Source: Asparagopsis taxiformis (taxonomy: Eukaryota; Rhodophyta; Florideophyceae; Bonnemaisoniales; Bonnemaisoniaceae). From it: DNA of 64,000 bases. The DNA lies in NCBI GenBank assembly GCA_030407315.1, contig JALQPE010002403.1, positions 62,001-126,000 of the forward strand, in the 5' to 3' direction. Within the stretch, counting starts at the first letter, position 1, and each line of letters begins with the position of its first letter. The notes below the pieces were generated by a model. The model had not been told where the DNA came from, searched no databases, and saw nothing but the letters and a program-made list of their open reading frames with translations. Below, one piece after another: positions 1 through 9,710 of this stretch. The translations under genes and the position numbers were made by a program.

Positions 1-609
1 CTCGCGCCGCATCCCGACATCGTCGCCGCCCTGCACGGGCACAATCGCGTCAATTCCACAGACGCTCCTAGCTAGTTTCCCGTTCCGTTCCACGCTTTTC
101 CTCAGCGCGTTACGCGACGCGCCGCCGCATAATATCGGCCCGTCGGATACACCCTCCACCAAATCGACGCCCATCGCGTCCGCGAGTCGTCGCACAGCCG
201 CCCCGTCCACCGCCGTCCGATACGAGCCCCCTTCGTACACCACCCCGCATTTTCCGGGGCGCTGCAGCACCGTTTCGGTCGACCCCGCGCGTCGCGCGGA
301 TAGAATCAGCACCGCGTCCGAGGGAAGCCCCGCGAATGATCGGACGCTCGATGGAGTGCTGTCGCCCGTCGCGTGCGCCCGTTCCGCGATCTGTGTCAGC
401 ACGTTTTCCCCGAGCAGTTTGGTGTTGGCTTTTAATGTGTGCCAGTCGGATAGAGGCAGTTGCAGTACCAACGCGCTAGTTGACGGCGTGCAGCGCGCGA
501 GATGCTGCGTCGGGATGTGCGGAAATTGTCCCTGTCGTGTCGTCAGGATCGCGCATGGCGTCGGGATGGTGCGTGCTGGAAGTGTGATCTGGTGCGTGCG
601 TGCTGGCAT
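1..609 (-). CDS. QTRT2: Queuine tRNA-ribosyltransferase accessory subunit 2 (QTRT2-like), 3' end cut by window edge
   Basis: The minus strand is open from the ATG at 609 to the left edge, giving about 203 residues of the N-terminal half. It aligns by eye with the non-catalytic QTRT2 subunit of eukaryotic tRNA-guanine transglycosylase, which pairs with QTRT1 to put queuine at position 34 of GUN-anticodon tRNAs. Matching blocks are the start TPCAILTTRQGQFPHI (like TPxxLLxTxxGxxPHLT), then SDGPILCGGASRNALRKSVER, and near the edge IVPVQGGDDVGMRRE (like VIGVIEGGDxxERLR). The frame stays open upstream to about 1011 with another ATG at 909, but the added residues look unlike the family, so 609 is preferred. 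The C-terminal half with the zinc ligands lies outside the window. Confidence 0.72.
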   Translation of the reverse strand, partial: MPARTHQITLPARTIPTPCAILTTRQGQFPHIPTQHLARCTPSTSALVLQLPLSDWHTLKANTKLLGENVLTQIAERAHATGDSTPSSVRSFAGLPSDAVLILSARRAGSTETVLQRPGKCGVVYEGGSYRTAVDGAAVRRLADAMGVDLVEGVSDGPILCGGASRNALRKSVERNGKLARSVCGIDAIVPVQGGDDVGMRRE

Positions 610-1862
610 GGTGCTCGATCGTGTAATGGCAGTTTTCCACCGGCGGGGGTTTCGTGCTGGCGCGGGGTCTTGCGGAGTCACGAGCTGGTCATAGGTCCGA
701 TTGGGGCGTGAGTGGAAGTGCGCGTTTTGGACCGTGGGCCTTTGGGATGGCGGGGCTGTCGTGCGCTGTATACAAACATCGTGATATTTGATGTTTGTCG
801 ATCGTATGTCAACTATCACTGCATTGTCGACGAGTGTGTAGTTTGCACGACCATCGCAGCAAAGTCCTCTCTTGGAGACGCCGTCCTCACAGTTATGCTG
901 TGCTGGCATTTGGATAACACTAACCAGGTGGTAATGCCGGATGCTGTTCGTGTTTTCATGATTGTGGTGCTTACATGAGGTTGTTACAACGCAATATGGG
1001 CGATATATTCGTTACGGCTCACAGTACAAGTGCATACCCACTGTTTGGCAGGCTATATTGTCCATCACAAGCATGTCGAGCATGCTGGTTGCGGAATGTG
1101 GAATGAACAGTGCGCAAATGCGTGGAGACGTTTCCGCTGCGGGAAACGTTTGGTTTCATCAAGTGGGTAATCTAGCAACAATGAGTCGTTGAGTTATTGA
1201 TTCATCTGCGCAATCTCAACAATACACACCCCTGAACATATCCGAGTATGCATACATTCGGATGGTCTGCGATTCGGAAGTCCAGCGCAAGTTGTTAACT
1301 TGAATGTACATGGTGACATCAGGTAGTTTGATGTAAATGATGGGAGATTTTTCGCTTCCATCAGCGACCTAGTCTTCTCGCCAAGCTCGTAGATTTGTGA
1401 GGAACATGAGGGGGAATCGCTTAGTAGGTCAAGTGATGTAAAGGCAGCGGACTCGGACGGCACTCGAGAAAATACACGGGCCCGCCGATCATGTAACGGT
1501 GTTTGTAGAAATATATTATTTTTTTCTACGTTTATCTTGACCCAGCTATTTCCCTCCATGCAGGCCGTTACAGTGCATCAGTCAAAATTATATAAAAATT
1601 CAATTTGAGCAAACCTCTTTTCGTATTTTAACATTAAAATTACAAGCCAACATCATAACTGCAGTCCATTCAGTCATTCTGGTTTGGGCAGTGCGACATG
1701 CCCGGATCATCCTGCTCCCATGGCAGCTAGGACATCCACGGCAGATTTCAACCACCTTACTATCAGTTCGCACAACGCGAGTATTTCTCCAACACTACCA
1801 CTGCCGTCGACTCGCACACCCGGACGCAAACACTACATGCCTCTCGACTAAAGCTAAACGAA
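610..1862. other. Intergenic, no gene recognised
   Basis: This 1.25 kb stretch separates the QTRT2-like gene from the mannosyltransferase. It holds several short frames. The longest (1194-1559, minus, 121 codons) has no recognisable motif and no family-like composition. The two flanking genes diverge, so the stretch probably contains both promoters. Confidence 0.6.
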
Positions 1863-3476
1863 ATGCTCCCTCTGCGTGAATCAATAATTTCAGTTCTCGT
1901 ACAAGCCAAGCTCACCACTCGTCGCGCGTTTCGCAAATGGAGACTGCAACGTTCCAGACAAGATGTACTGCTCGATGATGGTTCGGATCACGCGCACTCT
2001 GATCTGAGCACCAGTAAGGGCAAAACCCATCTGGCTGTTCTGCCCGCCCGAACACTTGATCGCGATCCGCTTCCGCGCTCTGTCATGTGCCTACTCATTT
2101 TCTTCATAGCGCTTTTCGTGCGTGGATGGCATATTGATAAGCCAGATAGCGTTGTGTTTGACGAGGTGCATTTTCTCAGATTTACACGCGCCTATTACTA
2201 TGGAGAATATCTTTTCGACATCCATCCGCCACTCGGCAAGCTTGTATTACTCGTTGTGACGTATTTGTTCTGTGGGGAGCCGAAAAAGAGGTTTATCCAC
2301 AATGGCGATCTGTTTGATGGCCAGGTTTACACACCGCTGCGTTGGACTAGCGCGCTTTTCGGGTCGGCCGTTGCACCATTATCTTATCTGATCTGTCGCG
2401 AACTGGGGCTTTCGGTGCCGGCGTCGTTGATTCCGGCTGTTACGCAGGCGATTGAACATGTCGCCGTCGTGGAGAGTCGACTCGTTTTGCTCGATGGGCA
2501 GTTGATGTTTTTTATTTCACTATGTCTCCTTTTCGCGCTGCGGATGTGGGGATCACGGAAGGGGACACCTCGCAGATTGAGGTATTTGATAGCGACTGCC
2601 CTGTCGGGGGCGGCAGCATTGGGTGTGAAATGGACAGCACTGACCACACCGGCGCTAGTCGCAATTGTCTCCTTGATTGGAAGACCATTCCCTGCGCAGG
2701 GTCGGCTCAATGTGGCAGAGATGGGCATCGCAGGGTCGATCGCCGTCGCTTTGTATACTTCTTTTTTTGCGTTACATTTTTGGTTACTGCCCAAGCACGG
2801 ACAGGGCGATGCGTTTATGAGACGTGAGTTCCAGGAGACGCTGATCGGAAATAAGCTTTATAAAAAAGGCGCGCGCGGTCCGGGTTTCGTAAGGAACTTT
2901 TTGTACCTCAACTGGGAAATGTACAATGCAAACGCGCATATCACCACGAGACATCACTGGGAGAGTAAATGGTACCAGTGGATTATCAACCAACGAGGGC
3001 TACTGTACTTCAACGATCAAGGGAGTACCGGTATGATCCGGAGGATTTATCTTATTGTTAATCCAGTTGTGACGGTGACAACGATTCTGGCGTTAGTGGC
3101 GTTGGTCGTTATGTTATTATTTGTGTATGTCCCACGACGGTTGAAAGGGCGGTTGACAAGTTATAGTCGTTTACACGGATTTGCATCAAGAAGTGGATTC
3201 TTGCTAGCCGGATACGCACTGAATCTAGCGCCATACATTGAGGTGGCAAGGTGTACGTTTTTGTACCATTACATGCCAGCACTGATGTACGCGTTGCTGG
3301 CGGGCGCCAATCTTGTGGATGCAATTCCGAGCATACGGGTGCAGTGGTGGATTTCAGGGGCGTATATTGTTGCTGTTTCGGTAGCGTTCATGGTGTGGCA
3401 ACCGTGGATTTATGGGTCGCCTCTTGCGCAGGGGGGACAGGTCTGGAGACGGATTTGGGGTGAAAGCTGGAAGTAG
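1863..3476 (+). CDS. Protein O-mannosyltransferase family (PMT/POMT-like), without MIR domain
   Basis: A 537-residue multi-pass membrane protein. PMT enzymes move mannose from dolichyl-phosphate-mannose to Ser/Thr of secretory proteins in the ER membrane. After about 75 basic, hydrophilic residues come a first membrane helix, the family's luminal acidic motif in VVFDEVHFLRF, then DIHPPLGKL, and late in the protein the conserved FLYHYMPAL segment followed by membrane helices (PMT_4TMC region). In typical PMTs of about 750 residues, roughly 190 residues of MIR repeats sit in the large luminal loop. Here the loop runs directly from FQETLIGN to HHWESKWYQW, so the MIR repeats are missing. The start is the first ATG, and the frame is uninterrupted. 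Family call is strong; donor and acceptor are inferred from the family. Confidence 0.85.
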   Translation: MLPLRESIISVLVQAKLTTRRAFRKWRLQRSRQDVLLDDGSDHAHSDLSTSKGKTHLAVLPARTLDRDPLPRSVMCLLIFFIALFVRGWHIDKPDSVVFDEVHFLRFTRAYYYGEYLFDIHPPLGKLVLLVVTYLFCGEPKKRFIHNGDLFDGQVYTPLRWTSALFGSAVAPLSYLICRELGLSVPASLIPAVTQAIEHVAVVESRLVLLDGQLMFFISLCLLFALRMWGSRKGTPRRLRYLIATALSGAAALGVKWTALTTPALVAIVSLIGRPFPAQGRLNVAEMGIAGSIAVALYTSFFALHFWLLPKHGQGDAFMRREFQETLIGNKLYKKGARGPGFVRNFLYLNWEMYNANAHITTRHHWESKWYQWIINQRGLLYFNDQGSTGMIRRIYLIVNPVVTVTTILALVALVVMLLFVYVPRRLKGRLTSYSRLHGFASRSGFLLAGYALNLAPYIEVARCTFLYHYMPALMYALLAGANLVDAIPSIRVQWWISGAYIVAVSVAFMVWQPWIYGSPLAQGGQVWRRIWGESWK

Positions 3477-4215
3477 GTGAATTTGAGTTGCTGGCGTGCT
3501 GCTCGTAGCTGGTTGTACATAGCATTATTATGTAAAATGTGTGGAGAGATGAAGTTTGGGGTGTCATTTTGGATGGTGAGCTGATCTCAAGTCGTTGTCA
3601 ACATGCTTATGGGGCATGTGTAATGCGCGTTTCTGGAAACTGGGCCCCGTGATACACGTACCTCCTATGAAGGGTAGCGCGCCTGAATTGGAGACACAGC
3701 GATGTCGGCGCAGCACATGGACTCTATCTGTGCCAGATTGCACTACGGCTACGTCCGTCACGTGCGCGCAAATGTCCAGCTCGCACACAATGGCATTTCT
3801 ACTCTCTCAGTGGAAATCTTTACTGCTTTTGATTGGCGGAGAAGGTTGCACGTGGACACGTGCCCAAAAGAGATGTAATAGACGTTTCGATATCAAACAG
3901 CTGGCATAATGTTAATTCATGTATCGTTTTCATTGGTTGATTCTACAAACTCTTCGTCATTGCATCCACTACGAGCGATTTCTATTGGCCGATACATCCT
4001 ATTTATGTGTATATATTCACACGCAAACTGCGTCGGACCATTTCTTCGCTCTGCTCACCATACACTTCGCAGTGCCCCAACGCCCCACTCGGGTCATTTT
4101 CTCTCCACGCCACCATCGATTCAGCTACTGTATCACTTTTAAGTTGATTCAAGTGCACTTCCCTTCTGGCCAACGCACCGTTCCCCGACATCAGCCAGGA
4201 CAGCCCCGCTGCAAA
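3477..4215. other. Intergenic, upstream region of the zinc-finger gene
   Basis: No coding sequence is supported here. The frame of the downstream gene is open back to 3919, but this part has no protein-like composition and the family-like sequence begins at the ATG at 4216. CACGTG hexamers occur at 3759, 3849 and 3857. Confidence 0.55.
3848..3863. promoter_or_regulatory. Palindrome of two CACGTG (G-box) hexamers
   Basis: GCACGTG-GA-CACGTGC is a perfect 16-bp palindrome holding two overlapping-spaced G-box/E-box hexamers, about 350 bp upstream of the zinc-finger ATG; a third CACGTG lies at 3759-3764. CACGTG is the usual target of bHLH and bZIP factors. Any role here is inference. Confidence 0.3.
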
Positions 4216-6534
4216 ATGGCGACATCGGCGGCATTACCAAACGCTTCCTCACCGCAACCCGCCGCACTCGAAGTCTCGCAAACCCTCTTCCAGCAGTTCA
4301 TTCCCCGCTACCTCACCATTCCCGATGTGCAAAGATGGCTCATGACGCGCGATCCCGTCACCCCGGAAAACGACTCCACCCTTTCAAGTGCCATCTCCTA
4401 TGCGTGCATGTACTATCCCCCAGGCTCCGTCCCGCGCGGAAGGGGCCCCTATCCCCTTCCACAGCCCTTTCTTGACATTGGCGACTTTATGCTCTGGCAC
4501 AACGTCTACCACAACATTGCACTCGGTACCCTTTTCAATAGAAACGAGGAGCATTCACTTGCTATTTTGCGCGATTCTATGATGCCTGGTCCGAGATATT
4601 CGCGCCGCCCAAAGACAAGACGCTTTGCCGTCGATTTATCCGCTCCAAATCTCGAAGTCATGGAGTTTGCCTGGTTGGAAGATGACAGCCTTATCATCGC
4701 TTGTCGTCGTCTTCATGTACCGCAGGGTAATCAAGGACAATCAGACCTCGTTCTAACAGGTGATCTTCTCTTCTATGACGTTATTCAACCAGGATGCGTA
4801 CCAGAAATTCCTGTCCTCAGAATGACCCTCAATGAAAAGCCAAGTATCTGCCAGTTCTGCGGCACTAGAGGTATTAAATCCTGCCTGTGTCCAAGTTCAT
4901 TCAAACGTCGTGCACCCAACGAAATGACAACACCAGTCCCCTTCGCTCCTCGTCCAGAACACGTCCCCGTACCTGATCCAATTCCTACCGGCCCGCTTGC
5001 AAACGTTCTTGCAACATGGCACAATTATACCCAGAGGATTTTCACTATCAATCAAACCGGTTCCTTCTTCGTTCATTGGTACAAACGTTCCAAAATCAAC
5101 AACTCGGAAATGACGCTCTTCATGTCTCCACCCCATCCCGTCTCATACCAATTCGTATGCGGTTCCCGCAAAGACACCATTCGTCTCGCAAGCGCATACC
5201 TTAAACGTATGAGCCTCTGCGGACGAGTCTACTCCGGAGATACTCGCCTTTATTCTTATATGACGCGCGGGTCTGAGATTGGTATGCTAATGGATAAGGA
5301 TAACGTTGCAGCGACAGACCAGTTGTTGGGAATCTCTAGTAAGACGAGTCCCTACTTCCAAACAACGGGCGGTTATACTCCAGATGAGCAAAGCATTCAA
5401 GATATGTTCCCGGTGCAGTCCGCAAACACAAACCCGTCGCTTGTTACAGACCCATCCGGCAACTACGACTACACCAACATTGGCCGCAGGACCATTCCAG
5501 AATTCAACCCGCCTTCAGACGCGGTCAGCTGCTACCCTAACCTGAATACAACGCAAAGTTTGTCTGCAGAGACTGCTGCAGTCAGTGCATCATTCCTCGC
5601 GAGCGATGTTACAGAATCTGTCGTGCTTCAAAGTACCCTCCCGCAGCCTGCCCCAGTAGAGTCCACCGATAGGAGTCACGTCATGGAAAGCAACTTTGAG
5701 GCTTGGGCTTCGGAGAGCCAAACCAGGCCAACTGCCCCCCCTTCGCAGAGTGGCCGTCCAAGAGCCGTGCTGTCCACTTCAAGTAGGGAATTCCAGCAGT
5801 CAATGACTTTGAATGCAGACGGCACGCCGACATGTAAAGAGTGTGGCAGGAGTTTCCCGAAGAAGGGCAATCTTGCTCGTCATATTCAAACTGTGCATTT
5901 GAAACTGAAGCCGTTCAAGTGTGACCAATGTCCTGCGTCGTTCGGATACAAGACACATCTCAAACGCCACCAGAGCGTGCATCAGGCCGATAACGATTTG
6001 AAGTGCCCCAAATGCAACCGGGAATTCCGAGGGCAGATGCAATTGACTCGACATATTCAACTAGTGCACAGCTCTAGCCGCGCAGCCGACCAAAACGAGG
6101 ACGGCACAGAGGCGCCGGAGAAGTCAAGAATACTCTGTGAAATCTGTGGCGGTAAGGTTTGCCCGTTCTTAGGCTACTGTACATCTACTCGCGCCGACAG
6201 CTGGAGGGGAGGGTGGGTAGAAATGTTGTCGATGATTCCATCTGGATAACTTGTATATCTGGATGCCATTCATCGACAACTATACCTCATCTAACACATT
6301 TGTTTAACCTCTCAACCTCCCGTGTGAAATGCTCCAAATGTAGTATCATTCTCGCAAAAGTCGAATCTGTCACGGCATATGCTTATTCATGAGGGGCTCA
6401 GGTTTGTTTGTCCAATTTGTCCAAACAAACTGTCCTCCTTCGGACAGAGATACGACCTGCATCGCCATCTCATGCGCAAACACCCCGAACACAGCAATGA
6501 TGCGGCATTGTCGCTCGCCCCTGAACGAGTGTAA
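4216..6534 (+). CDS. C2H2 zinc-finger protein, five fingers, two exons
   Basis: Coding exons are 4216-6151 and 6344-6534, giving 708 residues. The start is the ATG at 4216, where protein-like sequence begins (MATSAALPNAS). The first 400 residues form an unrecognised domain that includes a cysteine cluster, CQFCGTRGIKSCLCPSSFKRR-like, around residue 215. A Ser/Pro/Gln/Thr-rich linker follows. C2H2 fingers begin near residues 540 (CKECGRSF), 570 (CDQCPASF) and 598 (CPKCNREF). The fourth finger is interrupted by the intron: exon 1 ends after CEIC-G and exon 2 resumes with SFSQKSNLSRHMLIH. A fifth finger (CPICPNKL...HRHLMRKH) has a longer than usual Cys-His spacing. The protein is probably a nuclear DNA-binding regulator; its target is unknown. 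Its 3' end lies 93 bp from the convergent SDR gene. Confidence 0.82.
6152..6343 (+). other. Spliceosomal intron in the zinc-finger gene (192 bp)
   Basis: Donor GTAAGG, acceptor TGTAG, and a branch-like CTAAC at 6291-6295, about 50 bp before the acceptor. Splicing in phase 1 restores an exact C2H2 finger. Reading through the donor instead gives a non-finger tail and a stop at 6249. Confidence 0.8.
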
Positions 6535-6626
6535 TCGTTTTGTCAACCATTCATCGATGCGTTGCGTTGTGCTATTCTTGTAAATATGTCTCCCCATTTG
6601 GGTTGGGGAATGAGTTGGTTTATAAG

Positions 6627-7610
6627 CTAATCTTGGATCCGTACACCTTTGTCAGTATAGGTAGCAGTTTGATCCACTCTCTCCCCAGTAATCTGATCGA
6701 AGAACTTGTTTTTCCGGAAGCCAAGTAAAAATCCTGTAACCAACTGGAAGAGCGCCTTGGGAATTGTCAAAAAGGCCGTGTACGTCTGTGATTTGTCGCC
6801 AACAACAACAGCACGAATTCTCGGAACAAGATCGGCTGACACGGTTTCAGGTTCTTCCGCCAAAATGTTGAAAATCTTTCGCACAGAAGGCGATACGTTG
6901 TTGTTCAAAAGCAGCCCTGTCAGCACCATACCTGGCGACAACGTGTGGAATCGTACCTTACCGTCTTTCTCTTCCTTCGACAGACTAGAAACCAACTGGG
7001 GTACACTTCTCTTCGTCGCGCCATACGCCGCATACATCTCCGTGGCATTCCCGCGCGTTCCACTTCCATCCATAATGAAAACATGCAATGGACTCGATTG
7101 TTTCTCCGCGATTCGTACCGCCTCCTTAGCGCAATACATGGGGCCCAGCAAATTAGTTTCGACGACATCTTTCAATTCATCCGCCATCAAATCTTTCACC
7201 GCTGCCCGTCGTCCAACAACGCCAGCGTTACAAATAAATGCATCGACAGTGCCAAGATTCTCCGACGCAAAATCAACCAGTCGTACTACGTCATCCGCTT
7301 TCGCCACGTCAGCCACAATTCCGTACACGCGTGCAGTCGGATATTGTCCGCGTAGATTCGAAACTACCTTGTCCACAGCCTCTGCGGTGCGTGACGCCAC
7401 CACGACGCCATCAGCTGCCTTGACAAATTCCTCCGCCAATGCTCGTCCCACCCCGCGTGTAGACCCCGTTATAACGACTCCGAGACTCGTGGATGTATTC
7501 ACGCGAGTCGACATGCGCGCTCCCATCGTTCTGGGGCGTTGCAGAGGTAGATTTGTGCTGCGATTTGCGAGATATGGCGGAAGTGGGGCTAGTGCAAAGC
7601 ACGTTGTCAT
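6627..7610 (-). CDS. Chlorophyll(ide) b reductase-like SDR (NOL/NYC1 family)
   Basis: A 327-residue short-chain dehydrogenase. The first 40 residues are Ser/Thr/Arg/Pro-rich like a plastid transit peptide. The Rossmann motif TGSTRGVG lies at 48-55, NAG at 128-130 and the catalytic YxxxK at 196-200. The segment IMDGSGTRG replaces the usual catalytic Ser stretch, as in the NOL/NYC1 group, and SPGMVLTGLLL plus a late NKFFDQ-containing tail also fit NOL. NOL/NYC1 enzymes reduce the 7-formyl group of chlorophyll b with NADPH in the plastid. Red algae have no chlorophyll b, so the substrate here is uncertain. Family placement is fairly strong; function is inference. Confidence 0.75.
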   Translation of the reverse strand: MTTCFALAPLPPYLANRSTNLPLQRPRTMGARMSTRVNTSTSLGVVITGSTRGVGRALAEEFVKAADGVVVASRTAEAVDKVVSNLRGQYPTARVYGIVADVAKADDVVRLVDFASENLGTVDAFICNAGVVGRRAAVKDLMADELKDVVETNLLGPMYCAKEAVRIAEKQSSPLHVFIMDGSGTRGNATEMYAAYGATKRSVPQLVSSLSKEEKDGKVRFHTLSPGMVLTGLLLNNNVSPSVRKIFNILAEEPETVSADLVPRIRAVVVGDKSQTYTAFLTIPKALFQLVTGFLLGFRKNKFFDQITGERVDQTATYTDKGVRIQD

Positions 7611-7926
7611 GTTGTATGTGGCGTTCGCCCACTGTCGACGTCGCTTGGAGGATCGGTATTTGATGGGTGGAGTGTAGATGCACAGCTCGGGAGGGTTGGC
7701 AATGACAGGCCAGAACCTCGATCAGATCATACGAATATTGGGCTGTTGTTGCTGGAGTATTGGTTAAATTTATCAATTTGTAATCTGACGAAATTGGCAA
7801 TCATCGACTAATGTTGATCTGTGCTCGTTCGAGAGGAAAGTATAAACAGCTTTGACAAAGGAGGACACATATCCTCTCCGGTTATTAACCTGTCCACGCC
7901 CACTGTGCAACGGTCAACACCTCACT
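7611..7926. other. Intergenic before the gag remnant
   Basis: Contains the 5' flank of the SDR gene and then AT-rich sequence with a TATA-like GTATAAAC near 7838. No second LTR could be recognised here, so the retroelement remnant downstream lacks a visible 5' repeat. Confidence 0.4.
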
Positions 7927-8575
7927 ATGACAAATCTATCGCTCCCACCGCTTACACTCAACAACGCAGCGCTTTGGCACCGCGCCCTCCAGGCGCTCGC
8001 GCATGTTCTTGAATTAGAAACGCTGCTCGATGCAGCCACAATCACACCTGAAGACCCCGTAGAGTATGCAGAGTTCAAGCGCAAACAAGAGCGTCTCACC
8101 CTAATCATTCTAACCAGCTTACCCAAACAAATCATAGTGCGCTTAACCAAAGCTGACCTCGAACTACCTCCCCATCTACTCACACAACATATCCTCAGAA
8201 CGGTAAATGAACTGAATCCCCGTATCGATGCTAACTCTCTACCCAAATCCAAAGCACACAAGATTCGCCTCAAATCACTCGACAAAGTGGAAGATTACAT
8301 AACAGATCACGAGAACATGCGGATCATCATGCGCAATCAATAGTACCCTCGAATCGAAGAAGAGGCGACTACAATTCAATTCATAATCATCGGAATCAAG
8401 CACCACCCCGACCTATTTCTCGCCCATCAAATCATGGTTCAAATTCCACCACAGACTATATCAGAGTTCTCCACACGACTCCGACGCGCTGTGAGCGATA
8501 TACAGGCGCGCGCAAAAACAAATGCTTCTGACACCAACTATCAGCAGCTATTCCCCCGCACCTTACCATATAGTT
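7927..8575 (+). pseudogene. Gag-like remnant of an LTR retrotransposon (Ty1/copia type likely)
   Basis: The frame begins with an ATG at 7927 (MTNLSLPPLTLNN), stops at a TAG at 8341-8343, and the same frame then continues in similar style (EEEATTIQFIIIGIKHHPD, then PPQTISEFSTRLRRA) to about 8575. The pattern (W near the start, helical stretch, IILTSLPKQI, paired helices, TIxEFxxxL) resembles the copia-type gag/UBN2 domain. No zinc knuckle, protease, integrase or reverse transcriptase follows, so the element is truncated as well as interrupted by a stop. The family call rests on pattern only; a host gene with readthrough is less likely. Confidence 0.45.
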
Positions 8576-8860
8576 GTAAGAAGTTGACGTTCCAATATCA
8601 AGAGATCCAGGATGACACGTGTGCTGTGTCATACGTGTCCACCCGTCGACACATGCAGCTTATATTACTATATGCATGCCAAGGCTGCGTCGGTCAATCA
8701 ACACATCGTGATATCAGACTGACATGCCTAAGCCATGTCAGTGTGCTTATATTCCTAAAAGCCGACACGACATCGAATGGCTTAGGATCGTCACCGCCCC
8801 ACAAACAAGGACCCGTCGCGCTCTTCAGCAGCTTAGCTTACGAAAGCTAAAGGGCTGAGT

Positions 8861-9000
8861 CTGGTAGCTCACAAGGAGCACGGAGGCAGATTTAATATCA
8901 GTAGTAAAACCACCCCTGGTAGCTCACCAGGAGCGCAGGAACTACACTGGCAGTTCACCTGGAACGTAGTGGCATTACCGGCAGCTCACAGGGAGCGCGG
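8861..9000 (+). repeat. Four dyad repeats, last three spaced 31 bp apart
   Basis: Copies begin at 8861, 8916, 8947 and 8978, each close to CTGGTAGCTCACCAGGAGCG. The second copy contains the inverted pair CTGGT/ACCAG. The last three starts are exactly 31 bp apart, about three helical turns. They end just before the TATAAATA at 9003, as an array of activator sites would. Confidence 0.6.
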
Positions 9001-9002
9001 TG

Positions 9003-9010
9003 TATAAATA
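9003..9010 (+). promoter_or_regulatory. TATA box (TATAAATA)
   Basis: A consensus TATAAATA lies right after the four dyad repeats and about 120 bp before an ATG at 9131. Position and context suggest a real core promoter, probably of the retroelement LTR. Strand is assumed from the upstream repeats. Confidence 0.45.
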
Positions 9011-9271
9011 GGAAGCGTTTTACGAGCTAGCTACAAAAAAGGCACACAAGCGACCGCGGAGGCTACGTGCCAAATACTTCTTGCCGACTACCCTCGTAGA
9101 GTGTTCCACCCCTTCAGCTGGCGTTCCACTATGGATCTTCTCACAATAGTACATCAATCCCCATCTCGTTTCAACGTCAACGAAACTCATAGCGCCATCG
9201 GCAATATGACTCGGGAACTTGGAATAATTAGTGATCCTGTGGGAGGCGAAATGGAGAAAAACGTCGTGTAG

Positions 9272-9710
9272 GATTTCCGCAGAAAACGGACTGGGTGCAT
9301 GCCTTTCCTGGAACGGTTAGACAGCTGCCGCTCTCCCTCGAGAAGATATTACGATACACGCACAGGAGCGCCTGGCTGACAGCATCTTTCTCAATAGTTC
9401 ATTCTTCAAAACTTGAACAGAACACATATCTTTGCTGAGAAATAAAATCTGTGATGGCTTTGAAGTTGGTGTTGTAGGAAAGCTCATTGCGTTGATTGTA
9501 TCAAGTTCAGTGGTTTAATTCTCCCTCTATGATAGAAATAAGAAAGCAATATTGCTTGTTGCGGTTTGGTCCAAACAACTTGGGGAGGCGTGTCTCGAAA
9601 AGAGACACTGTCTCTCTTTTATGACATGTTTCTAATACTCCTGATTTATGAAAGTCCCCCACAAGGTAAAAAGAATGGATATGACACTAAAGAAACTCCT
9701 CAACGGTTGT
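9272..9710. other. Intergenic, nothing recognised
   Basis: No coding frame or structured element stands out between the LTR-like block and the stop codon of the minus-strand gene at 9711. Confidence 0.5.

Larger units (their letters stand above)
8610..9120 (+). mobile_element. LTR-like promoter block after the gag remnant
   Basis: The block starts near TGACACGTGTG (8614) and is dense in short inverted repeats: ATGACAC/GTGTCAT near 8613-8633 and ACTGACATG/CATGTCAGT at 8718-8726 and 8733-8741. It then holds four related dyad repeats and a TATAAATA box. This order suits the U3 and R of an LTR, but I cannot find a matching copy, a target-site duplication or clear end, so limits are approximate. 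A 46-codon frame at 9131-9271 follows the TATA box; it has no recognisable product. Confidence 0.35.

Noticed and set aside
1194..1559. 121-codon minus frame
   Set aside because: No motif or family likeness, and isolated in intergenic DNA.
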